A stretch of DNA of 64,000 nt, taken from positions 1 to 64,000 of the forward strand of contig JBMNCO010000068.1 of the NCBI GenBank assembly GCA_049366815.1, written 5' to 3'. The stretch comes from CAYNYM01 sp049366815 (lineage in GTDB: Bacteria > Desulfobacterota > DSM-4660 > Desulfatiglandales > HGW-15). Positions 24,854 through 34,569 of the stretch are shown piece after piece (within the stretch, counting starts at the first letter, position 1; every line of letters starts with the position of its first letter). The position numbers and the translations under genes were made by a program. The notes under the pieces were generated by a model. That model had not been told where the DNA came from and searched no databases. It was given only the letters and a program-made list of their open reading frames with translations.

Positions 24854-26254
24854 ATGGCTGAAGAAATAAAGAAAAAGCACCAAAAGCGAAGGACTGCCAC
24901 CAAGGCGGCCGCATCTATCGGTCCCATGGTCAAGGAATTTATCGCCGGAACCCTCAGGGCAAGGGAAGAAGGGACACAGAAGATCGCCTATACCTTCATT
25001 GTTTGTCATCACGAAGAGATCCTGAGAGCATTGGATGTCCTCCCCCTCTGGACCGAGAACTTTGCTGGGATCTGCGGCGCCAAAAGAGATGCGGAACGGT
25101 TCCTCCAACGGGCGGAATCCCTGGGATTTTCGCGCTCTCTGTGTACCTATGCCCTCTGCGGACTGGGCTTTGATCAGTGGAGGGAAGAGCTCGGCGCGAT
25201 GCCCCCGGACGCCCCCTGGGGCGGCCAGGCCAGGCCGGATTTCATGATATCAAGTGGGCAGATTCTCTGCGATCCGCGGGCCAAATGGTATCAGGCGGCC
25301 CAACAGTACATGCCGGATGTCCCTATTTATAACATAGACCTGCCTTACCCCCTCTATGACCCAAAGAGAGATCATCGAGAGGTTCTGTCCTATTACCACA
25401 AGTATATCGTCGCTGAACTGCGGGGGCTCGTCTCCTTTGTGGAGGAACAGACCGGCAAAAAGATGGACTACGATCGGTTGCGGGAGCTTGTCGCACTGAG
25501 CGACAAGACCTGGAATCTCATTGAAGAGACTTATGATTTGAGGGCCGCCGTTCCATGCCCCATGGGCACGGGTGATGCCATGAACACCATGGTCCCCTTT
25601 AACTTTAACATGGCCACACAGGAGTGCTATGACTTCTTCGTCAATCTCAAAGCGGAGCTAGAAGAGAAGATCGCCAAGAAGGAAGGCGTTATAGAGAACG
25701 AGAAATACCGACTCCTCTGGGGCGGCGGTCTGCCCGCATGGTTCGCCCTGAACGACTTCAACTATTTCAACAGCAAAGGGGCCGTCTTCCCGGCTGAAAC
25801 CACCTATCGAATGGTGGCACCCCTCGACGAAATGGATCTCCCCGAGACCGATGATCCCATTGAGCACCTGGCCTGGAGGTGGCTGGGTTTCTGGACCTTT
25901 TGGTTTGACAGGGCCAGAAAACGCCCCGGAGGCCACCCGGATGTCGAATGGCTGATCAACTATATCGAAAGATATAAGATTGACGGCATCGTCATGCATG
26001 AGGCCTTCTCCTGCAGGACATGGCACGTGGGACTGATCTGGCAGCTCCATCAGCTTGCCAAGATCTATAAACCGATCCCCGTACTGATGCTTGGATCCGG
26101 GGGCAAGAAGCAGGACGGAAAAAGAGAACTTCCCTCCCTGATTCTGGAGAGCGACATCATCGATATCACATCCTATTCCGAAGTGGATACGAGGAACAAG
26201 ATCGATGCCTTTATCGAGACGCTGGAATCCATTGATAAGAGCAAGAGCAGATAA
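24854..26254 (+). CDS. 2-hydroxyacyl-CoA dehydratase / benzoyl-CoA reductase, larger subunit (BcrB/HgdA-like)
   Basis: 466 residues, homologous in fold to the preceding subunit. FAGICGAKRD, YALCGLGFD, ISSGQILCDPRAKWYQ, RLLWGGGLPAW and MHEAFSCRTWHVG are family landmarks and supply the Cys ligands. The size and the lysine-rich N-terminus are closer to the BcrB/BzdO side than to HgdA. It lies 31 bases after the first subunit with GGAGG before the ATG, and 9 bases before the activase: an operon of three. Confidence 0.85.
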   Translation: MAEEIKKKHQKRRTATKAAASIGPMVKEFIAGTLRAREEGTQKIAYTFIVCHHEEILRALDVLPLWTENFAGICGAKRDAERFLQRAESLGFSRSLCTYALCGLGFDQWREELGAMPPDAPWGGQARPDFMISSGQILCDPRAKWYQAAQQYMPDVPIYNIDLPYPLYDPKRDHREVLSYYHKYIVAELRGLVSFVEEQTGKKMDYDRLRELVALSDKTWNLIEETYDLRAAVPCPMGTGDAMNTMVPFNFNMATQECYDFFVNLKAELEEKIAKKEGVIENEKYRLLWGGGLPAWFALNDFNYFNSKGAVFPAETTYRMVAPLDEMDLPETDDPIEHLAWRWLGFWTFWFDRARKRPGGHPDVEWLINYIERYKIDGIVMHEAFSCRTWHVGLIWQLHQLAKIYKPIPVLMLGSGGKKQDGKRELPSLILESDIIDITSYSEVDTRNKIDAFIETLESIDKSKSR

Positions 26255-26263
26255 CCAAAGGGC

Positions 26264-27109
26264 ATGATGACAGGATATTTTGCAGGAATAGATATCGGGT
26301 CAACCATGACCAAGGCGGTGATACTCGACGAGGGCATCGCCGCCTCGGTTATCGGGCCCACGGGTCCGGAACACCGTATGCTGGCCAATAGGGTCATGCA
26401 GGAGGCCCTGGACCTGGCGGGCATCCGCTTTCCCTCCGTGACCTATATCGTTTCCACCGGGTACGGGAGGATCAACGTTCCCTTTGCCGACAAACAGGTC
26501 ACGGAGATCAGCTGCCACGCCAGGGGGATTTTCCACCTTCTACCCAGGGCCAGGACCATTATAGATATTGGAGGACAGGACAGCAAGGCCATCAAGATCA
26601 ACAGCAAGGGAAGACCGACGGATTTCGTCATGAACGATAAATGCGCGGCGGGCAGCGGCCGCTTTGTGGAGGTCATAGCAGAAACCTTGGGCCTTCGGCT
26701 CGAAGACATGGGTGACATATCGCTCAAGAGCGGGCACCCTGCGAATATCAGCAGCATTTGTACCATATGGGCGCAACAGGAAGTGGCGGCCAGCATGGCA
26801 AGGGGGGTGGCGATTCCCGATCTGGTGGCCGGCGTCCACCGGTCCCTGGCGGACAGAGTGACGAGGATGGCCAAACGGCTGCGCATTGAAAAGGATATTG
26901 TGCTCACCGGGGGTGGGGGAAAAAACAAGGGCCTGGTCCATGCCCTCGCGGAACAGCTCGGCCAGGAGATCATTGTCCCTGAAGAGCCCCTGATAACAGG
27001 AGCCCTTGGCGCGGCCCTGCTGGGGAAGGATATTGCCGAGAAGGCTGCGCTGCACAACACACCCCTGAAGATTATGGAACGGGCCCTGGAACCGGTTAAA
27101 ATCCTCTAG
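26264..27109 (+). CDS. Dehydratase/benzoyl-CoA reductase activase (HgdC/BcrD-like ATPase)
   Basis: 281 residues with the complete activase motif set: GIDIGSTMTKAVIL, DIGGQDSKAIKI, the cluster Cys in DKCAAGSGRF and the second Cys in SSICTIWAQQE, then TGGGGKNKGLV. The homodimer holds one 4Fe-4S cluster and uses ATP to push a low-potential electron into the dehydratase or reductase. Only one canonical activase is in the operon, as for dehydratases; Thauera-type benzoyl-CoA reductase has two different ones. The divergent paralogue at 20952 could be a partner, but this is speculative. Confidence 0.9.
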   Translation: MMTGYFAGIDIGSTMTKAVILDEGIAASVIGPTGPEHRMLANRVMQEALDLAGIRFPSVTYIVSTGYGRINVPFADKQVTEISCHARGIFHLLPRARTIIDIGGQDSKAIKINSKGRPTDFVMNDKCAAGSGRFVEVIAETLGLRLEDMGDISLKSGHPANISSICTIWAQQEVAASMARGVAIPDLVAGVHRSLADRVTRMAKRLRIEKDIVLTGGGGKNKGLVHALAEQLGQEIIVPEEPLITGALGAALLGKDIAEKAALHNTPLKIMERALEPVKIL

Positions 27110-27145
27110 GCAAGACTGTGAACCTTATCCACGACCCGAAACGGA

Positions 27146-28897
27146 TCAGGAGAGGGGGAGCCCCAGGACCCTGAACCCCTTACGAGACAAAAACCCCGAC
27201 ACCGCGCCGGGAAGGTTTAGGGGGGTGGCGAGTATGGATTGACCACTGCTGTCCTGGAAGGAGATTCCGGGAATGGTCATCTGAATATTCCGTGATTCCG
27301 GCCTCTTGACAGCCATAAAGGGGCGGGGTTCGGCATCAAAACCGATACCGAGAAAATCCAGCGTCTTGGAAATCAGCACGATCATGTCACTTTCCCCTGT
27401 TAGGGAAAGGATCGAAAACCCGTGTTCCTTGAGAAGTGAGAGGATATCCGGCCCAAGCCCTGAAAAATCGATGATGGCATCCCTGCCGAGAACCTTGCAC
27501 AGAAAATCGGCCTTGATCATCAGGTTGAAGTCCTTTTCCGAACCCTGGTAGACAGGTATGTCCACGGCCCTCGAATAGGGTTGTCCGATGAGGTCCAGCA
27601 GGGTTTCCACGAGGTCGGTGGTCTTTTTTCCGGGCCTCAGGATTTCTGTCGGTGTTTCTTCGGGTTCGACAGGTGTGGATCGCGGGGGGTGCTCAATGAT
27701 TGTTATGCCGATGCCCCTTAGAAAGGCCTTGATCCCCAAGGGAATTCCAGGAGTCAGGTCATCAGTGATCATAACCGCCGCGATCCGGTCCTTCCCTTCT
27801 CCGGAAGAAGACGCTTTCAACTTGATAATCCAGTCGGCCGTGATACGAAGGGCTATGTCACCTCCCAGTTCAAGCGGCACACCGGATTGATAAATCCGGG
27901 GATAGTCGCAAAGGGGCAAAATCCTCTTGAGGGCACCATGGAGATCAATGTCTTTTTCCAGGTGGACAATCCTATAGTTTTCCCAGTTCGCCTGGATGAC
28001 CTGAGCCATTTTCAAAGGCAGTTCCCGGTAGAGGTCAACGATGATCCGGTTGCCGTTCCTGAGGCTGAGCAATGGAAAGGATCCCGCGTTGAGTTTGACC
28101 TCCCCTCCGGACCTTAAGGGGATAAAGTGTTCTCCCTTGTTCACCCATTCCTCGCCCATCTCCTGAAAGATCCTTTTCAATTGGTCTTCCATCGCCGAGA
28201 GGGCCTGCCGGGCGGCGTCGTCTCTGATACCCTCTGGTGAAGGCGGTGTCACAGAGGATTCCTTTATGGGCATCCTCACCACTTGCGGAGAATAGACCGG
28301 CAGGGTGATCTTTTGATTGGGATGAATGACATCAAGATCCGTGACTGACGGATTTAATTGTTTCACGAGTTCAAGGTATTCTCTGTAAAGGGCCCTGGGC
28401 GGGATATCGTAGCGGTTGTTGATGATCTTGATGAGACTGTCCCCGGGTTTGACTGTGTAATTGTCAAGCTCCAACCCCTTGATGTCTTCAAGCGGTTTGG
28501 GGGCGGGTGGTTCCGAAGCCCTCCTGGCGACTGTGGGAGCACCTTTGAGCGGGGCGATCGTCAGGGGAATAAGGATTTCCTCACCCGGGTGGATCAGATC
28601 CAGGTTCGCGAGAGAACGGTTGAGATTCTTGAGCATAGCCAAAAGTTCCGGCAGATCCCGTTTTTCCAGGAGTCCCCGTTCCCTGAATAGCTGCCAGAGA
28701 TGATCACCGGTCTTCACCCTGTAGGACTCCGTAAGGACCTTTTTACCCTCGACCTCGACGATCTCTTTGTCCACCTCTGCGGTCTGGGTCAGAGATATGG
28801 CGTAGGTCTCCTGCCCCTCTTCCTGACCGGCCGCATAGGAAAGGCCCGCCAGCGCCATCAGACAGGAGACCATGAGATAACAAATCACTTTCTGCAT
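27146..28897 (-). CDS. LysM-domain exported protein
   Basis: 583 residues. A signal peptide (VICYLMVSCLMALAGLSYAAG) is followed by two LysM peptidoglycan-binding domains, at about residues 59-112 (SYRVKTGDHLWQLF) and 147-200 (NYTVKPGDSLIKII). A long C-terminal region of unknown fold carries no enzyme motif. The start at 28897 is set by the signal peptide; longer in-frame starts (28933, 28963) exist, and none has a strong ribosome site. It is divergent from smc. A role at the cell wall is inferred from LysM only. Confidence 0.78.
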   Translation of the reverse strand: MQKVICYLMVSCLMALAGLSYAAGQEEGQETYAISLTQTAEVDKEIVEVEGKKVLTESYRVKTGDHLWQLFRERGLLEKRDLPELLAMLKNLNRSLANLDLIHPGEEILIPLTIAPLKGAPTVARRASEPPAPKPLEDIKGLELDNYTVKPGDSLIKIINNRYDIPPRALYREYLELVKQLNPSVTDLDVIHPNQKITLPVYSPQVVRMPIKESSVTPPSPEGIRDDAARQALSAMEDQLKRIFQEMGEEWVNKGEHFIPLRSGGEVKLNAGSFPLLSLRNGNRIIVDLYRELPLKMAQVIQANWENYRIVHLEKDIDLHGALKRILPLCDYPRIYQSGVPLELGGDIALRITADWIIKLKASSSGEGKDRIAAVMITDDLTPGIPLGIKAFLRGIGITIIEHPPRSTPVEPEETPTEILRPGKKTTDLVETLLDLIGQPYSRAVDIPVYQGSEKDFNLMIKADFLCKVLGRDAIIDFSGLGPDILSLLKEHGFSILSLTGESDMIVLISKTLDFLGIGFDAEPRPFMAVKRPESRNIQMTIPGISFQDSSGQSILATPLNLPGAVSGFLSRKGFRVLGLPLS

Positions 28898-28932
28898 GAT
28901 TGATTTCTGGACATCAGAAGACTGACGCCTCA

Positions 28933-28948
28933 TATCAACGCGTTGATA
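28933..28948. promoter_or_regulatory. Perfect 16-bp palindrome between the LysM gene and smc
   Basis: TATCAACGCGTTGATA reads the same on both strands. It lies 36 bases upstream of the LysM gene start and beside the smc promoter, and is a possible operator. Confidence 0.4.
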
Positions 28949-28968
28949 ACACGGCCGATACATTAATT

Positions 28969-28998
28969 TTGACAAACGATCCAAATTTAACTAATAAT
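28969..28998 (+). promoter_or_regulatory. Candidate smc promoter
   Basis: TTGACA at 28969-28974, an 18-base spacer, AATAAT at 28993-28998 (five of six). It would give a leader of about 185 bases before the smc start. Confidence 0.5.
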
Positions 28999-29187
28999 TT
29001 CATTCAGTTTAAATAGATGACCTGAAAAGTGTCAATACATTTCTGTCGTTCCCATGATAACCTACCATATATTGTTCATTCCCTTTCAAGTTATACTCCA
29101 TCTGGTATTTGTTCTTTACAAACCATCGAAAATCTGGTAAGGATATCGGGAATTTTTCAATATGTCTGGATGGTATCAGAGGTCTCC

Positions 29188-32100
29188 ATGCGAATAAAAA
29201 AAGTGTCTATAACCGGATTCAAATCTTTCATGGACCGGCTGGAAGTCAATTTCACCGGAGGCCTGAGTGCCATTGTCGGCCCGAACGGTTGCGGAAAAAG
29301 CAATATTGTCGATGCGATACGCTGGGCTATGGGCGAGCAGAGCGCCAAGCTGCTGCGAGGCCGCAATATGGAAGATATCATTTTCAACGGGGCGGACGGA
29401 TTCAAACCCCTCGGTATGGCCGAGGTATGCATTACTTTTGAAAACGGCCATGGCTCATTTCCTGCTGAGTTCGCTACCCAGAGTGAACTGTCGGTGACGA
29501 GGCGGCTGTACCGTTCGGGGGAAAGCGAATACCAGCTCAACCATGTGCCCTGCCGGCTCAAGGATATCCATGAGATCTTCATGGACACGGGCCTTGGAAA
29601 CCGGGACTACTCGATCATCGGGCAGGGAAAGATCGGGTCGATTATCGAGCAGCGGCCTGAAGAGACCCGGGCCATGCTGGAAGAGGCCGCGGGAATCACC
29701 AAATATAAAAAGAAAGTAGAAGAGACCGGAAGGAAGCTGGAACTGACCGCAGGCAACCTGCATCGGATTGAAGATATCCTGGTGGAAGTTGAAAGGCAGA
29801 TGAGGTCTCTGAAGAGGCAGTCCGCCAAGGCCAAACGCTTCAAGGAAATCGGCCGGGAGATCCAGCGGCTTGAGCTCATCCTCAACGCCAACGCCTACCA
29901 TGAACTCAAACAAAATTCGAGCGACAGGATAAAATCAACCGAAGATCTTGTCCAGGAAGAGATCGCACTTTCCACTACATTCTCCCGGATCCAGGCCGCT
30001 GCAGAGCGCATGACCCTGGAATTGGAGGAAAAGGACAAAAACATTTCCGGCCTCAAGGAGGCCTATTTCCAACTGAAAGACAGGGTTCACAAAAAGGAGT
30101 CCCTCCTGGAGTCCATGGCGGGCGAAAAACGAATGCAGGAGGAAATCAAGGTCCGGCTGGAAACAGAAAGGGAAGACCTCGGCCGAAGACTGACTTCCTT
30201 GAGGGAGGAACGTGGGATTCTCCTGGAGAAGAAAGAGCACATCAAAGAAAACGCTGCAGGCCAGGAAGAGGAAATTGCCCTCTTGGACCAGCGGGTCAAG
30301 GGAAGGCATGCCCTGCTGAAGGAGGCCAAGGAGGTCTATGAAGAGGCCAGGACAAGGGTCAATTCCCGGATGTCCAAAGAAATGAGTCTATCCCAGGAAT
30401 CCGGTTACCTCAGGCAACGGATTGAAGAGATTACAGACGGCCGCTCGCGACTCGAAAAGGAAAAAGAGGAAGTCCGGCTCAAGATCGAACACATCGCCCA
30501 GGTGTCACAGAGAAAAATCGAGGTCAGGGAGGCCCTGCTGGATAAGCTCGAGGCGATTGAGCAGGACACGCTGCGGGAAAAGACAAAAACCGCTGAATTG
30601 ACCCAGGTCGGGAAAGAGATGGAGGCTCAACTCAAATCTGTTGAAACAGACCTCAACCGGCACCAGTCTCGCTTGGCCACCCTCCGATCCATGGCCGAAA
30701 ACTTTGAAGGTTGCAAGCTCGGCGTACGGACCATCATGAAGTCCGATGACCTCGAACCAAGGCGTGCTGGCCGGATCTTGGGGCTCGTGGCCGATATTAT
30801 GCGGGTAGATCCCGAATTCGAGCTGGCGGTGGAATCCGTCCTCGGCGACAAACTGCAGTGCATCATCGTGGAAAGCCAGAAGGACGGCAAAGACGCGGTT
30901 GATTATCTGAGGGAACGATCCAAAGGCAGAAGCAGTTTCATTCCCCTGGCCGACCTTAACGGCAACGGGAATCATGCCAATCGCAATGGCCACCTCCTCT
31001 TGAAGGATATTGTCTCCGTGCCGGAGACCTACCGAAATCTGATGGACGTGCTCCTGGGGGATGCCGCGCTGGTCGACGACCTGGGCCAGGCCCTGTCCTC
31101 GTGGGCCGGAAACGGCAAAAATCAGTGCCTCGTGACCCGCGACGGGGATATCGTAGACCCCTCCGGCATCATCAGCGGCGGAAGGTTGGCCCATACATCC
31201 CACGGGATTCTTGCCAGAAAAAGAGAGATCGACGACCTTCAGGAAAGAGTCACATCCCTGGAGGGAGCGAGGGAGGAACTCGACAGAAGGGTAAACGAAA
31301 ACAGCCTTGAAATAGACCAAAGAAAGGCCCTCCTGGAGGGGCTGATGGAGGAGAGGGCCGAGTGTCAGGATAAGATCAACGAACTTGACAAGGAAAACTT
31401 CCGACTCAGCCATGAAATGGATCAGCTTGAAAGCCTGTCTGAACGCATCACCGAAGATCTCGAAAAAAAGGGCAGAGAGCAAAGCAAGCATCGGGAGGCC
31501 CTTGTCAGGATTCAGTCGGAGTTGGAGGAGTGCAAGGAATTCAGGGAGCGGGAAGAATCCTTCTTCCAGGAGAAGGAGTTCGAGTTGAAAGACAGCGAGG
31601 AAGAACTCGAGAAGTTCCGGGAAGAACTGGCAACACTAAAGACAGCCTACAGTCTCTCAAGAGAGGAAGAAAGGGGGCTGGCAAGAGAGCTGGAAAGGAT
31701 AGATGACTTCACTTACGAGGCCGAAAGAAGGCTGGACACTATAGGCAAAGAAATCTCAGGAGCAGAGGTCAAATCCCAGGAATATCTTCTGCGGGAAGAG
31801 GCCTTGCGGGAGGAACTGCAGGTCCTGTATGAGAGGATGGAACTTGCCAGCGATCACGTCACCCTGGCAGAGGGGGATCGCAATCAGACCTGGAGCCGGA
31901 TTCGGGAAGAAGAAAGGAAGTCGGAAGATCTCCGCGGAGAGATCGAGATCCTCAAGGAAAAGATCCACAGGGCCAGGATGGAACAATCGGAAATCAAATT
32001 CAAGATGAACAGTCTCGTGGAACTCGTCAGAGACAAATTTAACCTTGATTTGTCGGAAGTCTATATGAAGCACCTCGAGGAGGATTTCTCACTCGCGGAG

Positions 32101-32751
32101 ACCCGGGAGAGGCTGGAGCATCAGAAAAAACTCAAAGAAAGGCTGGGGGATGTCAACCTGACGGCCATTCAGGAACACGAGGCACTGAAAGAACGATTTG
32201 AATTCATCACGGCTCAGAGGGCTGATCTCCTCACCTCCATGGACGCTTTGAAAGAGGCGATTCGAAAAATCAACAAGACTTGTCTGGAAAGATTCATGAC
32301 AACCTTTGAGGAGGTGAACAGCAAGTTAAAAGAGGTCTTTCCGATCCTTTTCAGCGGAGGCAGTGCCTGTCTGAAGTTGACGGATGAGACCAGGCCCCTG
32401 GAGAGCGGGGTCGTTGTGGAAGTCCACCCCCCCGGCAAGAAGGTCAGCCACATGGCCCTTCTTTCAGGCGGAGAAAAGGCCCTGGTGGCCATGGCTCTTC
32501 TGTTTGCCATCTATCTCATCAAGCCAAGTCCCTTTTGTCTGCTCGACGAGGTCGACGCCCCTCTCGATGAGGCCAATATCGATCGTTTCAATGAGCTGTT
32601 AAGGAAAATTGTGGAGGTCTCCCAGATCATCATGGTGACCCACAGTCGGCGATCCATGGAAATCGCTGACAGACTTTACGGGGTCACCATGGAAAAACGC
32701 GGGGTGTCCACCCTGGTCTCGGTCAACATAAACGCCTATAGTAACAATTAA
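29188..32751 (+). CDS. smc: Chromosome partition protein SMC
   Basis: 1187 residues, full length. The N-terminal ATP-binding head has IVGPNGCGKSNIVDAIRWAMGE. Two long coiled coils flank a hinge near residues 510-680 (AGRILGLVADIMRV to ISGGRL). The C-terminal head carries the signature LLSGGEKALVAMALLFAI and Walker B FCLLDEVDAPLDEANI. SMC compacts and separates chromosomes together with ScpA and ScpB, which are not in the window. The start MRIKKVSITGFKSF at 29188 has AGAGG upstream; the open frame extends further but has no support. Confidence 0.96.
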   Translation: MRIKKVSITGFKSFMDRLEVNFTGGLSAIVGPNGCGKSNIVDAIRWAMGEQSAKLLRGRNMEDIIFNGADGFKPLGMAEVCITFENGHGSFPAEFATQSELSVTRRLYRSGESEYQLNHVPCRLKDIHEIFMDTGLGNRDYSIIGQGKIGSIIEQRPEETRAMLEEAAGITKYKKKVEETGRKLELTAGNLHRIEDILVEVERQMRSLKRQSAKAKRFKEIGREIQRLELILNANAYHELKQNSSDRIKSTEDLVQEEIALSTTFSRIQAAAERMTLELEEKDKNISGLKEAYFQLKDRVHKKESLLESMAGEKRMQEEIKVRLETEREDLGRRLTSLREERGILLEKKEHIKENAAGQEEEIALLDQRVKGRHALLKEAKEVYEEARTRVNSRMSKEMSLSQESGYLRQRIEEITDGRSRLEKEKEEVRLKIEHIAQVSQRKIEVREALLDKLEAIEQDTLREKTKTAELTQVGKEMEAQLKSVETDLNRHQSRLATLRSMAENFEGCKLGVRTIMKSDDLEPRRAGRILGLVADIMRVDPEFELAVESVLGDKLQCIIVESQKDGKDAVDYLRERSKGRSSFIPLADLNGNGNHANRNGHLLLKDIVSVPETYRNLMDVLLGDAALVDDLGQALSSWAGNGKNQCLVTRDGDIVDPSGIISGGRLAHTSHGILARKREIDDLQERVTSLEGAREELDRRVNENSLEIDQRKALLEGLMEERAECQDKINELDKENFRLSHEMDQLESLSERITEDLEKKGREQSKHREALVRIQSELEECKEFREREESFFQEKEFELKDSEEELEKFREELATLKTAYSLSREEERGLARELERIDDFTYEAERRLDTIGKEISGAEVKSQEYLLREEALREELQVLYERMELASDHVTLAEGDRNQTWSRIREEERKSEDLRGEIEILKEKIHRARMEQSEIKFKMNSLVELVRDKFNLDLSEVYMKHLEEDFSLAETRERLEHQKKLKERLGDVNLTAIQEHEALKERFEFITAQRADLLTSMDALKEAIRKINKTCLERFMTTFEEVNSKLKEVFPILFSGGSACLKLTDETRPLESGVVVEVHPPGKKVSHMALLSGGEKALVAMALLFAIYLIKPSPFCLLDEVDAPLDEANIDRFNELLRKIVEVSQIIMVTHSRRSMEIADRLYGVTMEKRGVSTLVSVNINAYSNN

Positions 32752-32906
32752 TCCCTGTCCTTACGACCCGGAAACTCGAGGCGTCCGCCCTATAAATTTC
32801 GCTCCTCACATCACTTCCCGACCGCCCCTCGGCTCACCGGCGGGTGGATGAGGAGCGGGCTCGCTTTGCATTCCTTGTTTCTTTCTCTCCCACATAACAT
32901 AAGACG

Positions 32907-33521
32907 CTATCGGTCTGTCATGGCGAGCTTGACACCAAGGGCCGCAAAGGTGGCTGCAAATGATCGTTGAAGCCACAAAATTAACTTCGGTGAGTTGATA
33001 ACGCGTCGGCTGACCCCATTTGCCGCAACACCATACAAAATAAAGACGATCAGCGTCATCGCCATAAAGACACCGCTCAGGATAAACAGTTCAAACATGG
33101 GTGATGAGGCCCCCGGCGAGATAAAAAGCGGCAGAAAGGCCAAGAAGAATATCGACAGCTTGGGGTTGAGGATATTGAGCAAAAACCCTCTCAATGCGAT
33201 CCGCCGAAGGGCATTCCTCGAGGAAGGCGAATTGAATCTTATGCCACCCGTCTCACGCCACATGGACCACGCAAGGTAGAGTAAATAGATAGCCCCTGCA
33301 AATTTAACACACTGAAAGGCAACGGCACTCATATGAAGAATGGCGGATAGCCCCAGTACGCTTGCCGATAAGTGGGGGATAATACCTGCCGTGCAACCGA
33401 ATGCGGCAGAAATACTCGCTCGCCAGCCGAGAAAAAGGCCTGTCGAAACAGTATAAATCACTCCCGTTCCTGGAATCAGAACCACGATCAGTGATGTCAG
33501 CAGAAATTCTGCGTTAAACAT
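32907..33521 (-). CDS. LysE/RhtB-family amino-acid exporter
   Basis: 204 residues with about six hydrophobic segments and the family motif VVLIPGTGVIYTVSTGLFLGWR near the N-terminus (commonly PGP in this position). The family exports amino acids and other small molecules across the inner membrane. The ATG at 33521 is chosen because AAGGGG lies 6 bases upstream; an earlier in-frame ATG overlaps that site. It is convergent with smc. The substrate is unknown. Confidence 0.85.
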   Translation of the reverse strand: MFNAEFLLTSLIVVLIPGTGVIYTVSTGLFLGWRASISAAFGCTAGIIPHLSASVLGLSAILHMSAVAFQCVKFAGAIYLLYLAWSMWRETGGIRFNSPSSRNALRRIALRGFLLNILNPKLSIFFLAFLPLFISPGASSPMFELFILSGVFMAMTLIVFILYGVAANGVSRRVINSPKLILWLQRSFAATFAALGVKLAMTDR

Positions 33522-33761
33522 GAGCATCCCCTTCTATATTTTATCTGAATTTCTTTGGGCTCATCTGATGGAACAGAAGGTTCACCGCTCGTCGGCTTGA
33601 TCGGCGATCCAGCGGACCCTCAGGCGATGAAAAACGCCTGTATCGCTCTTGTCGGCCTCCTGTGGAGTGCCTGTTTTGGCCCCCAATTATATCATTCTTC
33701 AGCAATGTCCGGACAGGCCGATTTTTCTTTCTCCCCAAGGCGTCTATGTCGAGAGATTGAA

Positions 33762-34505
33762 TCAGTAGGCCGACCTGCAGTCAATTCCCAGCCTGGTACA
33801 CGCATTCGCTATCTTGTTTTGAATACTATGAAAGTATTTGTCGGTGTTCTTTTCGTCCCACCCTCTTTCTTTATAGATTTTATCTGCGTGTCGGTAATTC
33901 ATGCGATCGATAATGATGTAGTCGACATTTTCCGGCAGCAATTGGATCAGGTTCTCGGCCTCAGGAAGGATCGGTGCAATCATCACATAAGTCCTGATAC
34001 CATTCTGATGCAAAAATTCAATAGATCTCAACCGTTCCGTTATAGAGGGCGCATCGGGTTCAAATACTTTTCTTATTTCATCATTCGAGGTGGTGATTGA
34101 AAGCCCCACTTCGATGTTTTTTGATTTTTTAAACAGGTCCATATCTCGGAGGACCAGGGAGGATCGTGTCTGAATGACCAGCGGCCAATCGTTCTGCACC
34201 AGGATGTCGAGACATTTCCTGCTGAGCAGGTATTCGGCCTCCAGGGGTTGATATGGGTCACAAACCCCGCTCATCCATACCGTCCCTTTGCTTTTCTTCT
34301 TTATTTCTTTACACAGTAAGTCGGATGCATTGATTTTTACATCCACAAAAGAACCCCAGGGTTCCATATGCCCGGTGAATCTTTTCATAAATCTGGCATA
34401 ACAATAAGTGCACGCATGTTGACATCCGACATAGGGGTTTATGACGTAGTCATAGACTTTTGAGCGAGAAAGAATGGTTTTGGATTGAATTTCCTCTATC
34501 TTCAT
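33762..34505 (-). CDS. Radical SAM protein, spore-photoproduct-lyase-like (COG1533)
   Basis: 247 residues with the radical SAM motif CQHACTYC in NPYVGCQHACTYCYARF, then SGVCDPYQPLE and the ITTSNDEI segment, as in the SplB-related COG1533 group. These short proteins are widespread in non-spore formers and have no agreed substrate. MKIEEIQSKTIL at 34505 is taken as start; no clear ribosome site is seen. It lies 64 bases after the flavin-type oxidase gene on the same strand. Confidence 0.82.
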   Translation of the reverse strand: MKIEEIQSKTILSRSKVYDYVINPYVGCQHACTYCYARFMKRFTGHMEPWGSFVDVKINASDLLCKEIKKKSKGTVWMSGVCDPYQPLEAEYLLSRKCLDILVQNDWPLVIQTRSSLVLRDMDLFKKSKNIEVGLSITTSNDEIRKVFEPDAPSITERLRSIEFLHQNGIRTYVMIAPILPEAENLIQLLPENVDYIIIDRMNYRHADKIYKERGWDEKNTDKYFHSIQNKIANACTRLGIDCRSAY

Positions 34506-34569
34506 TTTGTAGGGGAGCACAACATGCTCTCAAGCGTGGGGTGTGGAATCACCCATTTTTCTCAACAGA

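Noticed and set aside
32800..32857. 9-bp inverted repeat between smc and the LysE-type gene as a terminator
   Set aside because: The loop is about 40 bases and no T-run follows.
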